64,000 bases of DNA from Dasypus novemcinctus (Eukaryota > Chordata > Mammalia > Cingulata > Dasypodidae), in NCBI RefSeq assembly GCF_030445035.2, contig NC_080676.1, positions 15,104,940 to 15,168,939 on the forward strand. The letters run 5' to 3'. Shown here one piece after another: positions 1 to 11,677 of the stretch (positions are counted from its first letter, which is position 1; every line of letters starts with the position of its first letter). The position numbers were made by a program, and so were the translations under genes. The notes beneath the pieces were generated by a model. It saw only the letters and a list, made by a program, of their open reading frames with translations. It was not told the origin of the DNA and ran no database searches.

Positions 1-413
1 TGTTCTTAAAATTAATCCATTCCTGTGCATATAAACCCATTGTAGGGTGGGTCTTTTGATTAGGTTACTTCAGTAAGGCATGGCCTACAGTGGTTCTTAA
101 TTCTCTTATGGATTCCTTTATAAATGGGACAATTCCAGGCAGAGAGACCCAGAAAACCAGAAGCAGGAAGCTGGAGACAATGAAGCTCAGAGGAGAAGGG
201 AGAGTCTAGAAGATGTCACCATGTGCCCTGCCATGTGACAGAGTTCAGGGTCACTGTCAGCTGATCTTCAGGGAGAAAGCATTACCTCATGATGCCTTGA
301 TTTGGACATTTTTCTCAGCCTCAGAACGATAAGTTTGTAAACCAATAACTTCCCGTTGTAAAAGCCAACCCATTTCTGGTATATTGTTTCTGGCAGCCTA
401 GCAGACTAAAACA
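1..413 (+). repeat. MaLR-type LTR, cut by the window start
   Basis: The stretch ends with the MaLR-like pattern of a SINE-like 'gccaaccc' block followed by 'ggcagcctagcagactaaaaca'-type sequence, and it carries the internal 'gattaggtt' and 'gccatgtgacaga' landmarks of mammalian MaLR/MST-like LTRs. The 5' end lies outside the window, so neither full length nor a target duplication can be judged. It is non-coding. The family assignment is by recognition. Confidence 0.6.
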
Positions 414-1025
414 GTCATCTACCTTTATGGGTCTATATGATTATAACAGGTCCACTGGGATAATCCAGGATAGTCTCCCCATATCAAGGTCAGATGATTG
501 GCAACCTTAATTCTCTCTGCAACCTCAATTCCCTTTTACCATGTAACATAGAATAATCACAGCAATAACATCAGGAGGTGAATATTGGGGCAGCCAAATC
601 CTGCTTACCCCAATAGGGGAGAGAGATCTTGGCAGAGTCTACCAGACACCATCCTAGAGAGTGTCTTGGCTAGACAAATTTACACATTATGATTTATTTT
701 TTGGCAAGACTTTCTTCCAATGGGTGAAACTAACTCAGCCTACTTTATCTCAAGGCACTTAACAAAATCTCTTGAACTCTGCCTCCACTCCTCAAGCCAT
801 CTTCCAATTAGTCAGCTTCCTGGAATTTTCCATTCTAAAGAGAATTTGCTGACTCTGATGTGTTCGTCTTCCTCTATACCACTGTATTGTTCACTGTGAA
901 TTAATAAAATGGCACACACCTAAGTCAGCAAATCATCTTCTAAGAAACAAATCAAAGCTCAGTGAGATGATCAATGGAAAGTCAGTTTGCAGATACTGCA
1001 GTGCTTAATACTCACCAGTCTCTAG
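414..1025. other. No recognised feature
   Basis: AT-rich sequence without a long reading frame, repeat signature or RNA gene that I can identify. Confidence 0.5.
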
Positions 1026-1560
1026 AGCAGTGCTTCTTAAACTTCAAAGGTACACAAAAATCACCAGCTGCCGCTGTTGCTCCATGAACTCTACAAGGTT
1101 CTAGAGACCCACGTTATTCAAAGTCTTTGGCTTATAACATCATTTGGGAGCATGGTGGAAATACAGAACTTTTAGGCTTCAATCCAGACTTGCTGATCAG
1201 AATTTTTTTTTTTTATCTCTAGTAATTTTATGAACACTGACATTTGTAAAGTTCTGCTCTAGACAAGGAATCATCAAAGTATGATCAAAAGACCAGCAAC
1301 ATCTATACTGGTTAGATATGCAAATGTGTATGTCCATCCCAGACCTACTGAATCAGAATCGTTGGGAGTGGGCTCCAGAATTCTGTTTTAAACATGTCCT
1401 TCAGATGATTCTGATGCAGGCTAAAGTTTGAGAGCCACTGCTCTAGAATGGTTGCTCCCAAACTTTTTTACACATTTGAATCACCAGGAAAGCTTTTAAA
1501 ATCCTTAGTATTTTTATATGATTCTAAGTGATTCCAATGGCGAAAATTTGGGAACCTAAC
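1026..1560 (+). mobile_element. MER5A-like hAT fragments (about three pieces)
   Basis: Three successive degraded pieces resemble the non-autonomous hAT-Charlie element MER5A. One begins 'agagcagtgcttcttaaact' near 1026. A second, 1255-1445, holds 'acctactgaatcagaatc' and ends 'gtttgagagccactg'. A third starts near 1446 with 'gttgctcccaaact'. They are in the same orientation and probably result from clustered or duplicated insertions. An A/T run at 1201-1215 separates the first two. Confidence 0.5.
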
Positions 1561-2161
1561 CCTTAACCCCTTTAACCATGGATCTTTCTTTTGTCCCTTT
1601 AATTTTTTTCCAGAATGCCATAAAAATAGATGATAGGCTTTGGGTCAGGCTCAATTTCACTTAGCAGAAAGCATTTGAGAGTCATACATATAGTTACATG
1701 AATCCAAAGTTCATTCCTTTTATTGTTGAGTAGTATAACATTGTTTGGCTGTACCACAATTAATTTATATGTTTACCAGTGAATGAAATCTGGATTATTT
1801 ACAGATTTTGGTGATTATGAATACACTTAAAATTCACATAAACTTTTGTATATGACCATACGTTTTGATTTTTCTTGGATAGGACAAGGATTGCTAGGTC
1901 ATATGGCAAATATAGCTAACTTTATAAGAAACCATAAAATTTGTTCCCAAGGTAACTATAGCATTTTGCATTTCTATCAGCAATGTGTAAGAGTGTCAAT
2001 TTCTCTACATTCTCACCAGCACTTGGCATTGTAAGTTTTTATGCATATAACCATTATAATAGGTGCATAGTGATATTTCATTGCAAACTTCTTTTGTTTT
2101 TCCTTATTAACTGAAGATATTTAATAACATGAGTGATTATTTGATATCTTTTTAAATAAGA

Positions 2162-2695
2162 TTATGTTCTTGAGATGTGAGACCATTTTGATTGGACTAC
2201 ATCAATGAGGTGTGCCTTCAGTTGAGTCTCTGCATTCTTGCTGGATCTTATATAAATGGAGACACAAAGAGAGAAACACACACAAAAAAAGGAAGTTCTG
2301 CCATTTTGATCCTGCCACATGAGAGAGGACTGAAGGATCACTAGCAGCCGAAGCTTAAGCATGAAGTCACCAAGAGGGTGCACCCAGAGAGCAGCTCAAG
2401 GCTGAAGAGACAAGCCCTAAGCTTGATTGCCCACAGCTGAGCTCCAGAAGATGGTAGATTCTAAAGGGAAAGGCTGGGACCACAACAGAGATCAGCGGTC
2501 ATCTTGCTGTCCCACATGGCAGGACACAAGGATCAACACTAGCTGACTTAATGAAAGGCATCTATGCCAATCCCTTGATTTTGACATTTCACAGTCTCTG
2601 AGTTATAAGATTTTACCCTAAATAAAATTCCCATTATAAAAGCCAACCCACTTCTCGTATTTTGCATTGGCAGCCCTGTGATGAACTAAGAAAAT
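2162..2695 (+). repeat. MaLR-like solo LTR nested in L1
   Basis: A block that interrupts the antisense L1 and ends in the same 'aaagccaaccca ... ggcagccctgtgatgaactaag' pattern as the LTR at the window start. The L1 text resumes at about 2695. Exact ends and a target duplication are uncertain ('ataaga' and 'ctaaga' flank it approximately). It is non-coding. Confidence 0.5.
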
Positions 2696-3045
2696 TCCCC
2701 ATATATTTAGGTTTTTTATTTCTTTCACCCATGTTTTGTAATTTGCAGCATACAGACTCTGCTTATAGTTAGTAATAATACTAAATATTTCAATTTTGGT
2801 GCTATTGCAAACACTATTCTTTATTTCAAATTCCAACTTTTCATCAATGGTTTATAGGAATGCAATTGCTTTTAAACATTGACCTCAAAAAAATATATTG
2901 ACCTCATACCTTGAAATCTTGCTAAACTCACATCTAGTTTCAGGACTTTTTTTTTGGTAGATTATTTGGCAGTTTCTGTCTATGAAATAACTTTGTCTGC
3001 ACAAAAAGACAGTTTTACTTCCTCTTTTACAATCTGTGTGTCTTT

Positions 3046-3046
<1 letters not shown>

Positions 3047-3076
<30 letters not shown>

Positions 3077-3266
3077 TTTTTTAGGTATCAAGGCTGGGGG
3101 GGACCACATATGCGGGGAGCTAGCACTCAAGCACTGAGTCGCATCAGCTGCCCTGAGTTGGTTTTTTAATTTGTATTCTTGTAGCTTGGTTTTGTTTTTA
3201 AGAGGCACTGGAGACCCAACCTGGGACCTTCCATGTGGGAAGTAGGCACAAGCCACACCCGCTCCC
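3047..3266 (-). mobile_element. DAS-like tRNA-derived SINE, antisense
   Basis: Reads antisense as a (TTTA)n tail followed by SINE body and the tRNA-like head near the right end ('gggaccttccatgtgggaag', 'gccacacccgctccc'). It is flanked by a 16-bp direct repeat with two mismatches (3031-3046 and 3267-3282, aatctgtgtgtctttt / aatctaggtgtctttt). This is the expected mark of L1-driven retroposition into the surrounding L1. Confidence 0.75.
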
Positions 3267-4817
3267 AATCTAGGTGTCTTTTACTCCTTTTATGTCCCTT
3301 ACTATATGCCTATGACTTCCAGTAGGATATTGAATAAAAACAGTTACAGAGAACATTCTTGCCTTATTCTTCATTCTAATGGGAAAACATTCAGTCTTTC
3401 ACCATTAAGCATGATAATAGTTATAGTTTTTGTAGATTTCCCTTCCTGGGTTAAAGAAGTTTGCTTTTATTCCTTGTTTGCTAAGAGTTTTTATCATGAA
3501 TGCATATTGCACTTTTTCTGTTATCTTTTGCAGCAAAAATATGGTTGTTTACTTCTTTCTGCCTCATTAGTCTGCTTTCTTTCTTCTTAGTTTGCTGTAT
3601 GGTCAATTGCATTAATTTATCTCCTAATGTTGAATTCACGTTGTATTCCTACAACTTATCCCATTTGACTGTGGTGTATTGTGCTTTCATATAATTCATT
3701 ATTTGATTTGTTAAAGTCTTATTTAAGATTTTTTGCATCCATGTTCATAAAAGATTTATGTTTTTCTTTTTTTTTCTTTACCTCTCCCTCCCCCTCCCCC
3801 TCCCCCACCTGCTGCTGCTGTCTTTTTCTTTTTCTTTTTTTTTTTCTGTCTGTGGTTTTAGGGTATGCTGTCCTCATAAAATGAATTGCAAGACTTCCTT
3901 CTTGTTAGTGGTCTTGGTATTATTACTTCCTTAAATATTTGGTAAACTTCACCAGTCACATGACTCAGGAGTGGTATTTTCCTTACTGGAATATTTTTAA
4001 CTATTTCTTCAAGTCCTCTAATACATGTGGAACTATCCAGATTATCTAATTTTTCTTAGAGTTTCAGTGGTCAAGGAATTGATCCATTTTAATCTGTTAT
4101 CAAATTATCATCATAGAAGTTGTCAAAAAATTATCTTATTATCATTTTAATGTCTGCAGGGTCTATAGATATACCCCAACTTTAATTGATGATATGTTTA
4201 AATCAATATCTTTCTCTTTTGATTAGAAAACATACTTTGTTTGATGTCTATTTTTAATTTTAAAGTTTGTTTTACAGCCCAGAATATGGCCTATCTTGGT
4301 GAATGTTCTATGTACATTCGGAAACAATATGTCTTCTGTCTTGGCTGGATGAAGTGTTCTATCAATTTCAATTAAATCAAGTTGGTTGATATTATTGTTT
4401 AGGTAATCTCTATCCTTACTAATTTTTGTTTTACTATATGGTTTGTTTAAATTCAAAATATCATTTTTGATTTGTCTCTTTTTCCTTTCAGTTCTTTCCA
4501 TTTTTGTGTCATGTATTTTTTAAAGCTCTGTTGTCATGTGCATAAACATTTATAATTGTTACATCTTCTTGGGGAAATTATTTCTTTAATATCATGTATC
4601 ATCCCTCTTTATTCCTAATAATATTCTTTGTTCTGGATTCCAGTGTTTTTTCATATTAATATAACTACTCGTGCTTTCTTTTGTTACTGCATGGTATATT
4701 GTAGAAAGCATATACTTGGGTCTTTCTTTTTCATTTAATCTGATAATCTCTGTCTTTTAATGAGTGTGATTATTAATATGGTAAGCTTAGAATTTACACT
4801 CTTGCTAGCTGTTTTCT

Positions 4818-5202
4818 GCCCCCCCAGATGGTTCCTTCATCCATTGCTCATTGTTTTGTTTTGGTTTTTGGCTCGTACTTTGCACTGTTTGTTCATTTTT
4901 ATTTGCTCATTATCTGCTCATCATCTGATTTTTTTGTTGTGGTTTCTTTCTTTAGTAGGTACTGGGAACCAAACCTGGTACCTCCCACGTGGAAGGTAGG
5001 TGCTCAACTGCTTGAGTCATGTCTGCTCCCTGCTTGTTTGTTTTTGCTCATCGTCTGCTCATCATTTTCTCATTGTCTTGCTTGTTGTTTTGGCTTATTG
5101 TCTGCTTGTTGTTTGCTTATATTCTTTAGGAGGCACAGGAACTGAGCCTGCAACCTCCAATGTTGGAGGATGTTGCTCAACTGCTTGAGCCACATCTGCT
5201 TT
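4818..5202 (-). mobile_element. DAS-like SINE, antisense, two SINE heads
   Basis: Antisense element with two tRNA-like head segments, one near 4957-5020 ('gtactgggaaccaaacc', 'cctcccacgtggaagg') and one near 5130-5200 ('aggaactgagcctgcaacc', 'cttgagccacatctgc'), joined by repeats of a TGCTCATC-type linker. A perfect 13-bp target duplication flanks it (ctagctgttttct at 4805-4817 and 5203-5215). It lies in the antisense L1. Confidence 0.8.
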
Positions 5203-6540
5203 CTAGCTGTTTTCTTTTGTTCCATCTGTTCTTAGTTCATTTTTGCTCTTTTTTTTCTTTCTTGTGTTTATTGAGTAGAGTTTTGTGCTTTATTTTGTTT
5301 TTGTACTTTACTTGGGATTACTCAATATAGATTTTGTTTCCACTTTTTCTTTTTTTGAAACTTGGAGTGTCAAAACTGGAAAAGGTAAAATGACTCTGTT
5401 CATTTATTGAAGTAATGGGACGTGCTATGTATGCGTTACTACTATGATAAAATGTCTTAGAAATAATTTCTTTCCTTGCAATGAACAATTGCATTAAACA
5501 TTATTTTATGACTCCATTTTATTTGCACTATTGACTTATTTATATGTCTTATTGAAATTTTTAGTGGTTATCTAGGTTTAATGAATATATCTTTAATTAA
5601 TCAATCTATTTTCAAATATTATGGTTTTTCATGTGTTACATACAGGCCTTCTAGCAATAGAATCTCCAGATTTCCCTACCACCCTTAATGTTATTGTGCC
5701 AATATTTTTTTAATATATGCAATAATACAAAATACTATTTTTTTAGCAATCAGTTATATTTAAACAATTAAAACAAAAAAGGAGGTTTTATTTAACCATT
5801 ATTAGCTCCATTTCCAACACTTTCTTTATGAAGACCCAGGTTTCCATCTGATTAAGAGTCTTTCCTCCTGAAGAATTTTCTTTAACATTTGTAGTAGAGA
5901 TCTGCTGGAAATAATTTTCTGTGTTTCTTTTCTGAGACTGTCTTTATTTCTCCTTCATTTTTAAAAAACATTTTCACTGAATATAAAATTTTGGTTTGAC
6001 AGATTTTTCTTTCAGCACTTTAAAGATGTCACTCCTTGGACTTTTGGTTTGTACTATTTCCAACAAGAAGTCTGCTGTAATTTATTTTTATTTTATTTTT
6101 TTTCTATGTAATGTGACTCATCCCTCTCCTGGGCTGTTTTAAATACTTTCTCTTTGCCTTTGTTTTGATCAATTTGAATATATGCTTAAGTGTGGAGATA
6201 GGGATGGGGTAGGGATAGGGATTAGACACTATCTAGTTTAGTTTCCTTTAAACCTGGATCTGTGATTTTGTGTCGATCGTTTTGGTTTGAAGTACCTTGA
6301 TCATTATTTCTTCAAAAATTCATCTTCCTTTTTCTCCCTGTTTTACATGTACATAGACATTATGATATTTATTTACATATAAATGCTTTATATCATATTA
6401 AACTTTCCAAAGTGAAATGTCTCTTCTAATTTTCCATCAATGCACTTCACTTACTGACTCATGGGTGCAATTCTATTTCAGATCCTAAGTATACACCCAA
6501 TTATGAATATATATGACATATTTAAGGAAAGAAGAAATGA

Positions 6541-7641
6541 TAGATCCTGAAACATGTTTTCTTTAGTTCCATCTTCAAAAAACCTCTTTTTAGTCTGGCC
6601 ATCTATTCACATGCTTGCTATTCTAAAATTTAAATTCTGTAATGGCTATAAAATTAAATCTATATTGTCTTAATTCCAGGAGTCACTGATATTGTAAACA
6701 CAACTTAAAACAGTCTCCAAAATGAACAAAATACTGCTTAAATTACATTTGTTAAAGACAGTGCCTCTAGTAGGTACACAGTTCAACAGGTATCAACAAT
6801 TGCCAGCAAATATGGGAGTCAATGGACCAAAAAGGGGGCATTACCAATTAGTGCTTCTGTAATCTGTGAACAATTTGGAAACAGGTTTCCAGATGTTGTT
6901 AAGGATACTAAAAATATTCAAGAAACTGCTGATGATAAAACCCTGTGTGTGTAGGCTACGGTTAGTGATTTAATACCATTATCTGGTAACTTTATATCAC
7001 CTTAACCATAGAAGATTGACCTTTCATGTGAAGATGTAAACATTTTTTATTTTCTTGCTGACTAAAATTTCACAAGTATTAAGGGAGGATTCTTTAAATG
7101 AGTAGAAATAAAAATATATTTACTTAAAATATGTGTATTGTTACCTACATGAGCACACTTAGCTCCCTTGCCTCATACAAGCCAGTCAGTTGTGGCTTGC
7201 TATGTAATCCTGGAGATCAAAGTATATCAAAAGGTACCCAGTCCTCCCCAGGGGTAAGAGAAAAAATACAACCCACTGCAGTTTCAAGTTGTTAGAGCTG
7301 GTTCAGTTCTAAGTTTTCTCAAAGATCCACAGATGAGAGAGATGGCAGTAATATTGGACTTTGAAAAAAAAAGATAATTAGAACAAATAGAATAGTTTTC
7401 TGTCACCTACTCATACTGGCTTAAGAAAAATAGTGTGTATTTCTTCCCAAATCTGCCTTGGTGGCTTGAAATTAACTCTGATGGTAGAACTTTGAACATG
7501 AATATTGGTGAATGTTATAAATCAGGGCTTTATTGTTTGATTTGTTTTATTTTTGTTTTCAGATAGCTAGTTTCCCAGCACCTTCTAGAATTGAAGCACA
7601 TTTTGCAATTAAAATGACAAGGATGTCAATAAAATGTTTAT
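6541..7641. other. No recognised feature
   Basis: AT-rich unique sequence. No open frame above about 60 codons and no repeat family I can name. The segment 6690-6960 is less AT-rich and reads partly open, but it matches no protein I recognise. Confidence 0.45.
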
Positions 7642-7646
7642 AAGAG

Positions 7647-8065
7647 TGTGATAGGTTATTGTGTCAATTCAGCCAGAGAATTGTGCCCAGTTGTTTGGTC
7701 AAGCAAGCACTGGGCTTACTGTAATACAAGGGCATTTATGGACTTTAGCACCATTGACTTTATTGCAGTGGAAAATCATAGATAGCTGTTTATAATTACA
7801 TCAGTCAGGAAGACTGCCATCAGCAATGAGTGATGCTTAACCCAATCAGTTGAATACCTTAAAAGGGGAAGTGATTCCAGCATTGAGAGAGAATCTCCCA
7901 GCTCATCTTTGAACAGCCAACATCTCCCAGTAGTCGTCAAGAACCTTCTTTGGACTTTCATTGCAGCCCCTGGTTGCAGCCTGCCTGCAGAACCTGGACT
8001 TGTGCATACTATTGACAGATATCTCTTATTGATTCCGTTTTCCCTAGAGAAACCTGACTAATACA
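7647..8065 (+). repeat. Solo LTR (ERVL/MaLR type) with intact 5-bp target duplication
   Basis: A 419-bp block that begins TGTGATAGG, ends CTGACTAATACA, and is flanked by the 5-bp duplication aagag (7642-7646 and 8066-8070). Internal text such as 'gcccagttgtttggtcaa' and 'cccaatcagttgaa' is typical of MaLR-like LTRs. The TG...CA ends and 5-bp duplication fit class III (ERVL/MaLR) integration. There is no internal retroviral sequence, so it is a recombination remnant or a MaLR solo LTR. Confidence 0.8.
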
Positions 8066-8070
8066 AAGAG

Positions 8071-9734
8071 TATGCACAATTATGTCAGAAATTACATAAA
8101 AGAAAATATTATGAAAAATTCATCTCCACTGGTGAGAAAAGTATACACAAGAAGATCTATTTAAGCTGAAATCCAGAGACAAAGGTATATTCTTATTTGT
8201 CCAATATAATACAGGTCCTATGGGTAAAATTTTTTCATAAAATAGCTATATTTAATAGTCAATGGATAAGTAACAGTAAGGAAACAGAGAAAATTACCTA
8301 ACATGGTAGCAGGACATAGTCCATTTCAATTGGTCTCTTTTTCCTACACCTTGAAGCTCATTTTCTCCTTTCAAAATAAATATACTGATCTTTCACTAAA
8401 AGTGCTAAACTATAAACCAGAAAGCCAGGAAAGTTTGCGGTTCAGATGAGAAAGTCTGGAAAAGCAACCTAAGCGAGCACTGTGTATTTTCTTTGCTTGT
8501 GATGATAGAAACTTCATGTTTACACTTTGATTTTTACTTTCTAGGCCAATACAATCTTAGAACTCTATTTTTCTTGATTCCTGTCCTGAGTTGACCTCAA
8601 GGCAACTAAAGAAATCTTGGAAGCCTATGATAGTAGAAGTTATATGTAATGTTCAGAATTGGGAAATACTCTGGTAGCATTTGTTAAAGTTACACTGTGT
8701 TCAAGCATTCCAGATGAACCAGATGTGATACTGGAAAATGAATCCAGCTATTAAAAAGATCTGCTGGGAAAAGTGAACCTAAATCTGTGAAAAGTTCACA
8801 AATGTTCCAACCAAGCAGTAGGTAAAGTTAAAGTGCACTGGAAATTAGAGATACCAAAGTTTCATTTCAAGGACTCTAGAAAAATTTCTAATTTTCCAAT
8901 ATTTGAAGTGCTGTATTTAACGAATATTAACTTTGGATAATTTCAGTTCACTAAGCAAGCTGGTATGAAACAAATTAAAATCACTGCTAAAAATCAAGGA
9001 ATGCTACTGCAAGTTCACATTTCGCTCTTAGAATATAATTAACAATGTTATGTATTAAATAGTGTGACACCATAATTTTCAAGTCAAAGCATTTAGAATG
9101 TTTTATGTGTTCTAAATCCCTGACCTGCCTGACAATACTAAATATAAAAAAAATCTAATAATGCTTTGGCATACCAGAATCATAGAATATTTTCATAAAT
9201 CACAGTGATAGATTCAAATTGCCTCACACTGGGAAAATGACAAATATCTTGGACAAGGGCAAAAACTGAAAAAATGGTTTACTTTTAAATGCATATAAAG
9301 TTTTTGGTTTTTATCATTTTAAAAACTTAATATTAAGAATAAGGTATCAAATGTGAGCATGCTGATGTACAATAAAGAAGTAGAAAGATAAAGGAAAGTT
9401 CCATTTTACACCTACAATATATGATATGCTGCATTTCTTAATCCTAGAAATGCCTGCAGATTGATGCCAAAATTTGGAAAGGAAACAATTAAAAAGTGTT
9501 TTTATTTTTCAAATTCAATTGACTTCACTAGTCACCAGCCTCTCACTGGACCAGCCTAGACAGTGGCAATTAGGGTCCATGTAGACACACCTGAGTCCAG
9601 GAATGATGCAAGTTTTGGGGATCCTAGACTATGCCTGGAGGAAAGAGACAGGAAAATACAGTGTAGGTTGGTACTGGGGAATGGAAGAAGATCTACTATT
9701 TCTTTGAAAACAGGAATTAAGGCTTCAATTGTAA
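8071..9734. other. No recognised feature
   Basis: AT-rich unique sequence with no convincing open reading frame, RNA gene or repeat identified by eye. It runs into an L1 tail at about 9735. Confidence 0.45.
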
Positions 9735-9875
9735 CACATGTAAAATATTGTTAATAGGAGAGAATGAGAGGGGAGGAGGGGGTTGTGTATAGGGAAATCC
9801 CCTATATTTTCTGTATGACTTTTCTGTAACCTAAAGTTTCTTTGAAGATAAAGAAAAAAGAAAAAAAATAATAAA
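9735..9875 (+). mobile_element. L1 3' tail fragment
   Basis: Shares the 3'-end pattern of the xenarthran L1 copies elsewhere in the window: 'gggaaatcccctatatttt', 'cttttctgtaacctaaagt', then an A-rich tail at about 9850-9880. The sequence just left of it has no recognisable L1 ORF. Confidence 0.55.
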
Positions 9876-9989
9876 ACACTGGGGGAACATACAGAAGAAA
9901 TTGCCATTGTCCATAAAAGACAACAGATCTTACAGAGATGAAAGGCACAATGAAAAGGTTATTTTATTATTTTATTATTTTTTATTTTT

Positions 9990-11625
9990 GTATTTTATTT
10001 GCGATTATTATATATTTTATTGTTTATTTTGGGGGGAGGTTTTTGGGGAGGTTTTGGATCAGAGAAGGGTCAAAACTATGGTGTGGGGTATCACTGGTGC
10101 ATGTTGTCAGTGACGGGGGGATGTGTGGGGACAGGTGTGCCTGGGCCATGGCTCTGTGTTGTATGGCTATGTTCAAGTGGTCATGGGGTATTGTCCAGGT
10201 GAGTGGAGACCCATACGACTGAAAGAATAATGAATTCCCATCCTAGAGAGTCCTGCTACATTCTCTAATAGAGTGGCAAGAATCCCCTGGGTACATGGGA
10301 AATGCCTAGCAGACAAAAACAGACCATTATATCAAGTCCTTGATATTGATTGTTGTACTTATGAAACTTCTTCTGAAATTGAAACTTAGCCTAGTATTAT
10401 ATATTGCCTAAGAGTTACCTCCTTAAACCGCCTTGTTGCTCAAATGTTGCCTCTCTCTAAGCCGAACTCAGCATTTAAATGTATTACCTTTCACCTGGCA
10501 TGGGACATGACTCCTGAGGATGAGCCTCCATGGCACCAAGGGATTATTACCAAAATCCAACTAGCAATGCATTTGGAAAAAGACCTTGACCAACAGGGGG
10601 AAATATTAAATACAAATGAGTTTTTATGGCTAAGAGATTTCAAAGTGAGTTAGGAGGTCATTCCAGATGTTACATTTATGCATGTCTCAGCAGTATCTCA
10701 TTGACTGCCATGCAGTGGGACTCCGGAGGGCTCTAGAGACATCTAGACACTATAAACATGGCAGAAACCCCCAGGAATTTGGTACCCTGTCAGTGGGCCT
10801 TACTTTAGAATATATACTCCCTAATGTAACAGAGTTAGACTCATTTATAATTTCTCTACATATGGATCTAATGCCCATTTTATTTAAACCTATAATTAGC
10901 ACTATACTCATTAAATACATGTCCCAGAGACTTAAAACTTTGGTCTGGTCATATGCCACTTGAGCCCTGAATCTTAGCAGAGTTGCAACACCTACATTCC
11001 AGTTCATTGGACCCCCCCAGGACAACTAATAAAAGGATGATGATGGACAACACCCATCCCCCAAAACAGCATCCAGAACTGCAAGCAAGACAGTTCTATC
11101 CATCTTCACGATGGGATCTAAGCTCCCACTCAATCAAAAACAGAGTGGGTATCACCATCCCAAAATTCTCAAGATTGAGGAATGAACAAACATAAGGAGG
11201 GAATGCAACTTTGGACTAAAGTAAACTTAATATTACTCTAGAAGTGGAAGAACTTGTATCATTGATATAAAGGCAGTGGCCACCAGAGTTTCTGAGGGGA
11301 GGGAGAGGAAAGAATAGGTGTAACTTGAGGCATTGAAACTGTCTTGCATGACATTGCAATGATGGATACAGGACATTGTACATTCTGAGAAAACCTGTTA
11401 AATCGTGTGTTGCAAAGTGTAAACTATAATGTAAACTATAAATCATGGTTAGCAGCAATGTTTCAGTATGTGTTCATCAGTTGCAACAAATGTACCACAC
11501 TAAGGAAAGATGTTATTAATGGGGCAAATTGGGGGTGGGTTTTGTATATGGAAATCCCCTATATTATTGATGTAACATTTATGTAATCTAAAGCTTCTTT
11601 CTAAAAAAATTTTTTTTAAGATACT
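9990..11625 (+). mobile_element. L1 3' UTR segment (xenarthran-type), 5'-truncated
   Basis: The segment ends in the L1 tail pattern 'ttgcaacaaatgtaccacac', 'ggaaatcccctatattattg', 'taatctaaagcttctttct' plus an A/T run at 11604-11621. Its middle (10440-10640) is clearly homologous to 21666-21960, where another L1 tail with a 13-bp target duplication ends a retroposed copy. I therefore interpret both as the long 3' UTR of a xenarthran L1 lineage. A short frame at 10444-10653 corresponds in position to one at 21687-21887. No ORF2 sequence is visible, and the left boundary is approximate. Confidence 0.5.
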
Positions 11626-11664
11626 GTTTTTAGGGCTTTAACCATGTAAATAACTCCAGGTTCC

Positions 11665-11677
11665 CTTTCAGTCTTTT
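11665..11677. repeat. Target-site duplication, 3' copy (MPZL1 retrocopy)
   Basis: ctttcagtctttt, identical to 15454-15466. In the sense of the retrocopy it reads AAAAGACTGAAAG, which fits an L1 endonuclease nick near a T-rich/A-rich junction. The T-run of the copied poly(A) tail overlaps its right end. Confidence 0.9.

Larger units (their letters stand above)
1600..6540 (-). mobile_element. Old LINE-1, antisense, with three nested insertions
   Basis: Read on the minus strand, the segment runs from an L1 5' region (right end) to the ORF2 3' part (left end). Typical antisense landmarks are 'gctaggtcatatggcaaata' near 1898, the ORF2 reverse-transcriptase region around 3360-3520 ('aaacattcagtctttcacca', 'gctaagagtttttatcatga'), and 5' region text around 5900-6080 ('gagatctgctgga', 'tttctttcagcactttaaag'). 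All frames are broken by stops and indels, so it cannot be active. It is split by an LTR at 2162-2695 and SINEs at 3047-3266 and 4818-5202. A pyrimidine-rich tract with CCCTCC units and CTG triplets lies at 3760-3850. Confidence 0.75.

Noticed and set aside
6690-6960. Partly open segment between repeats
   Set aside because: I tried to read it as a retrocopy, but no frame matched a known protein, and no poly(A) or target duplication is visible.
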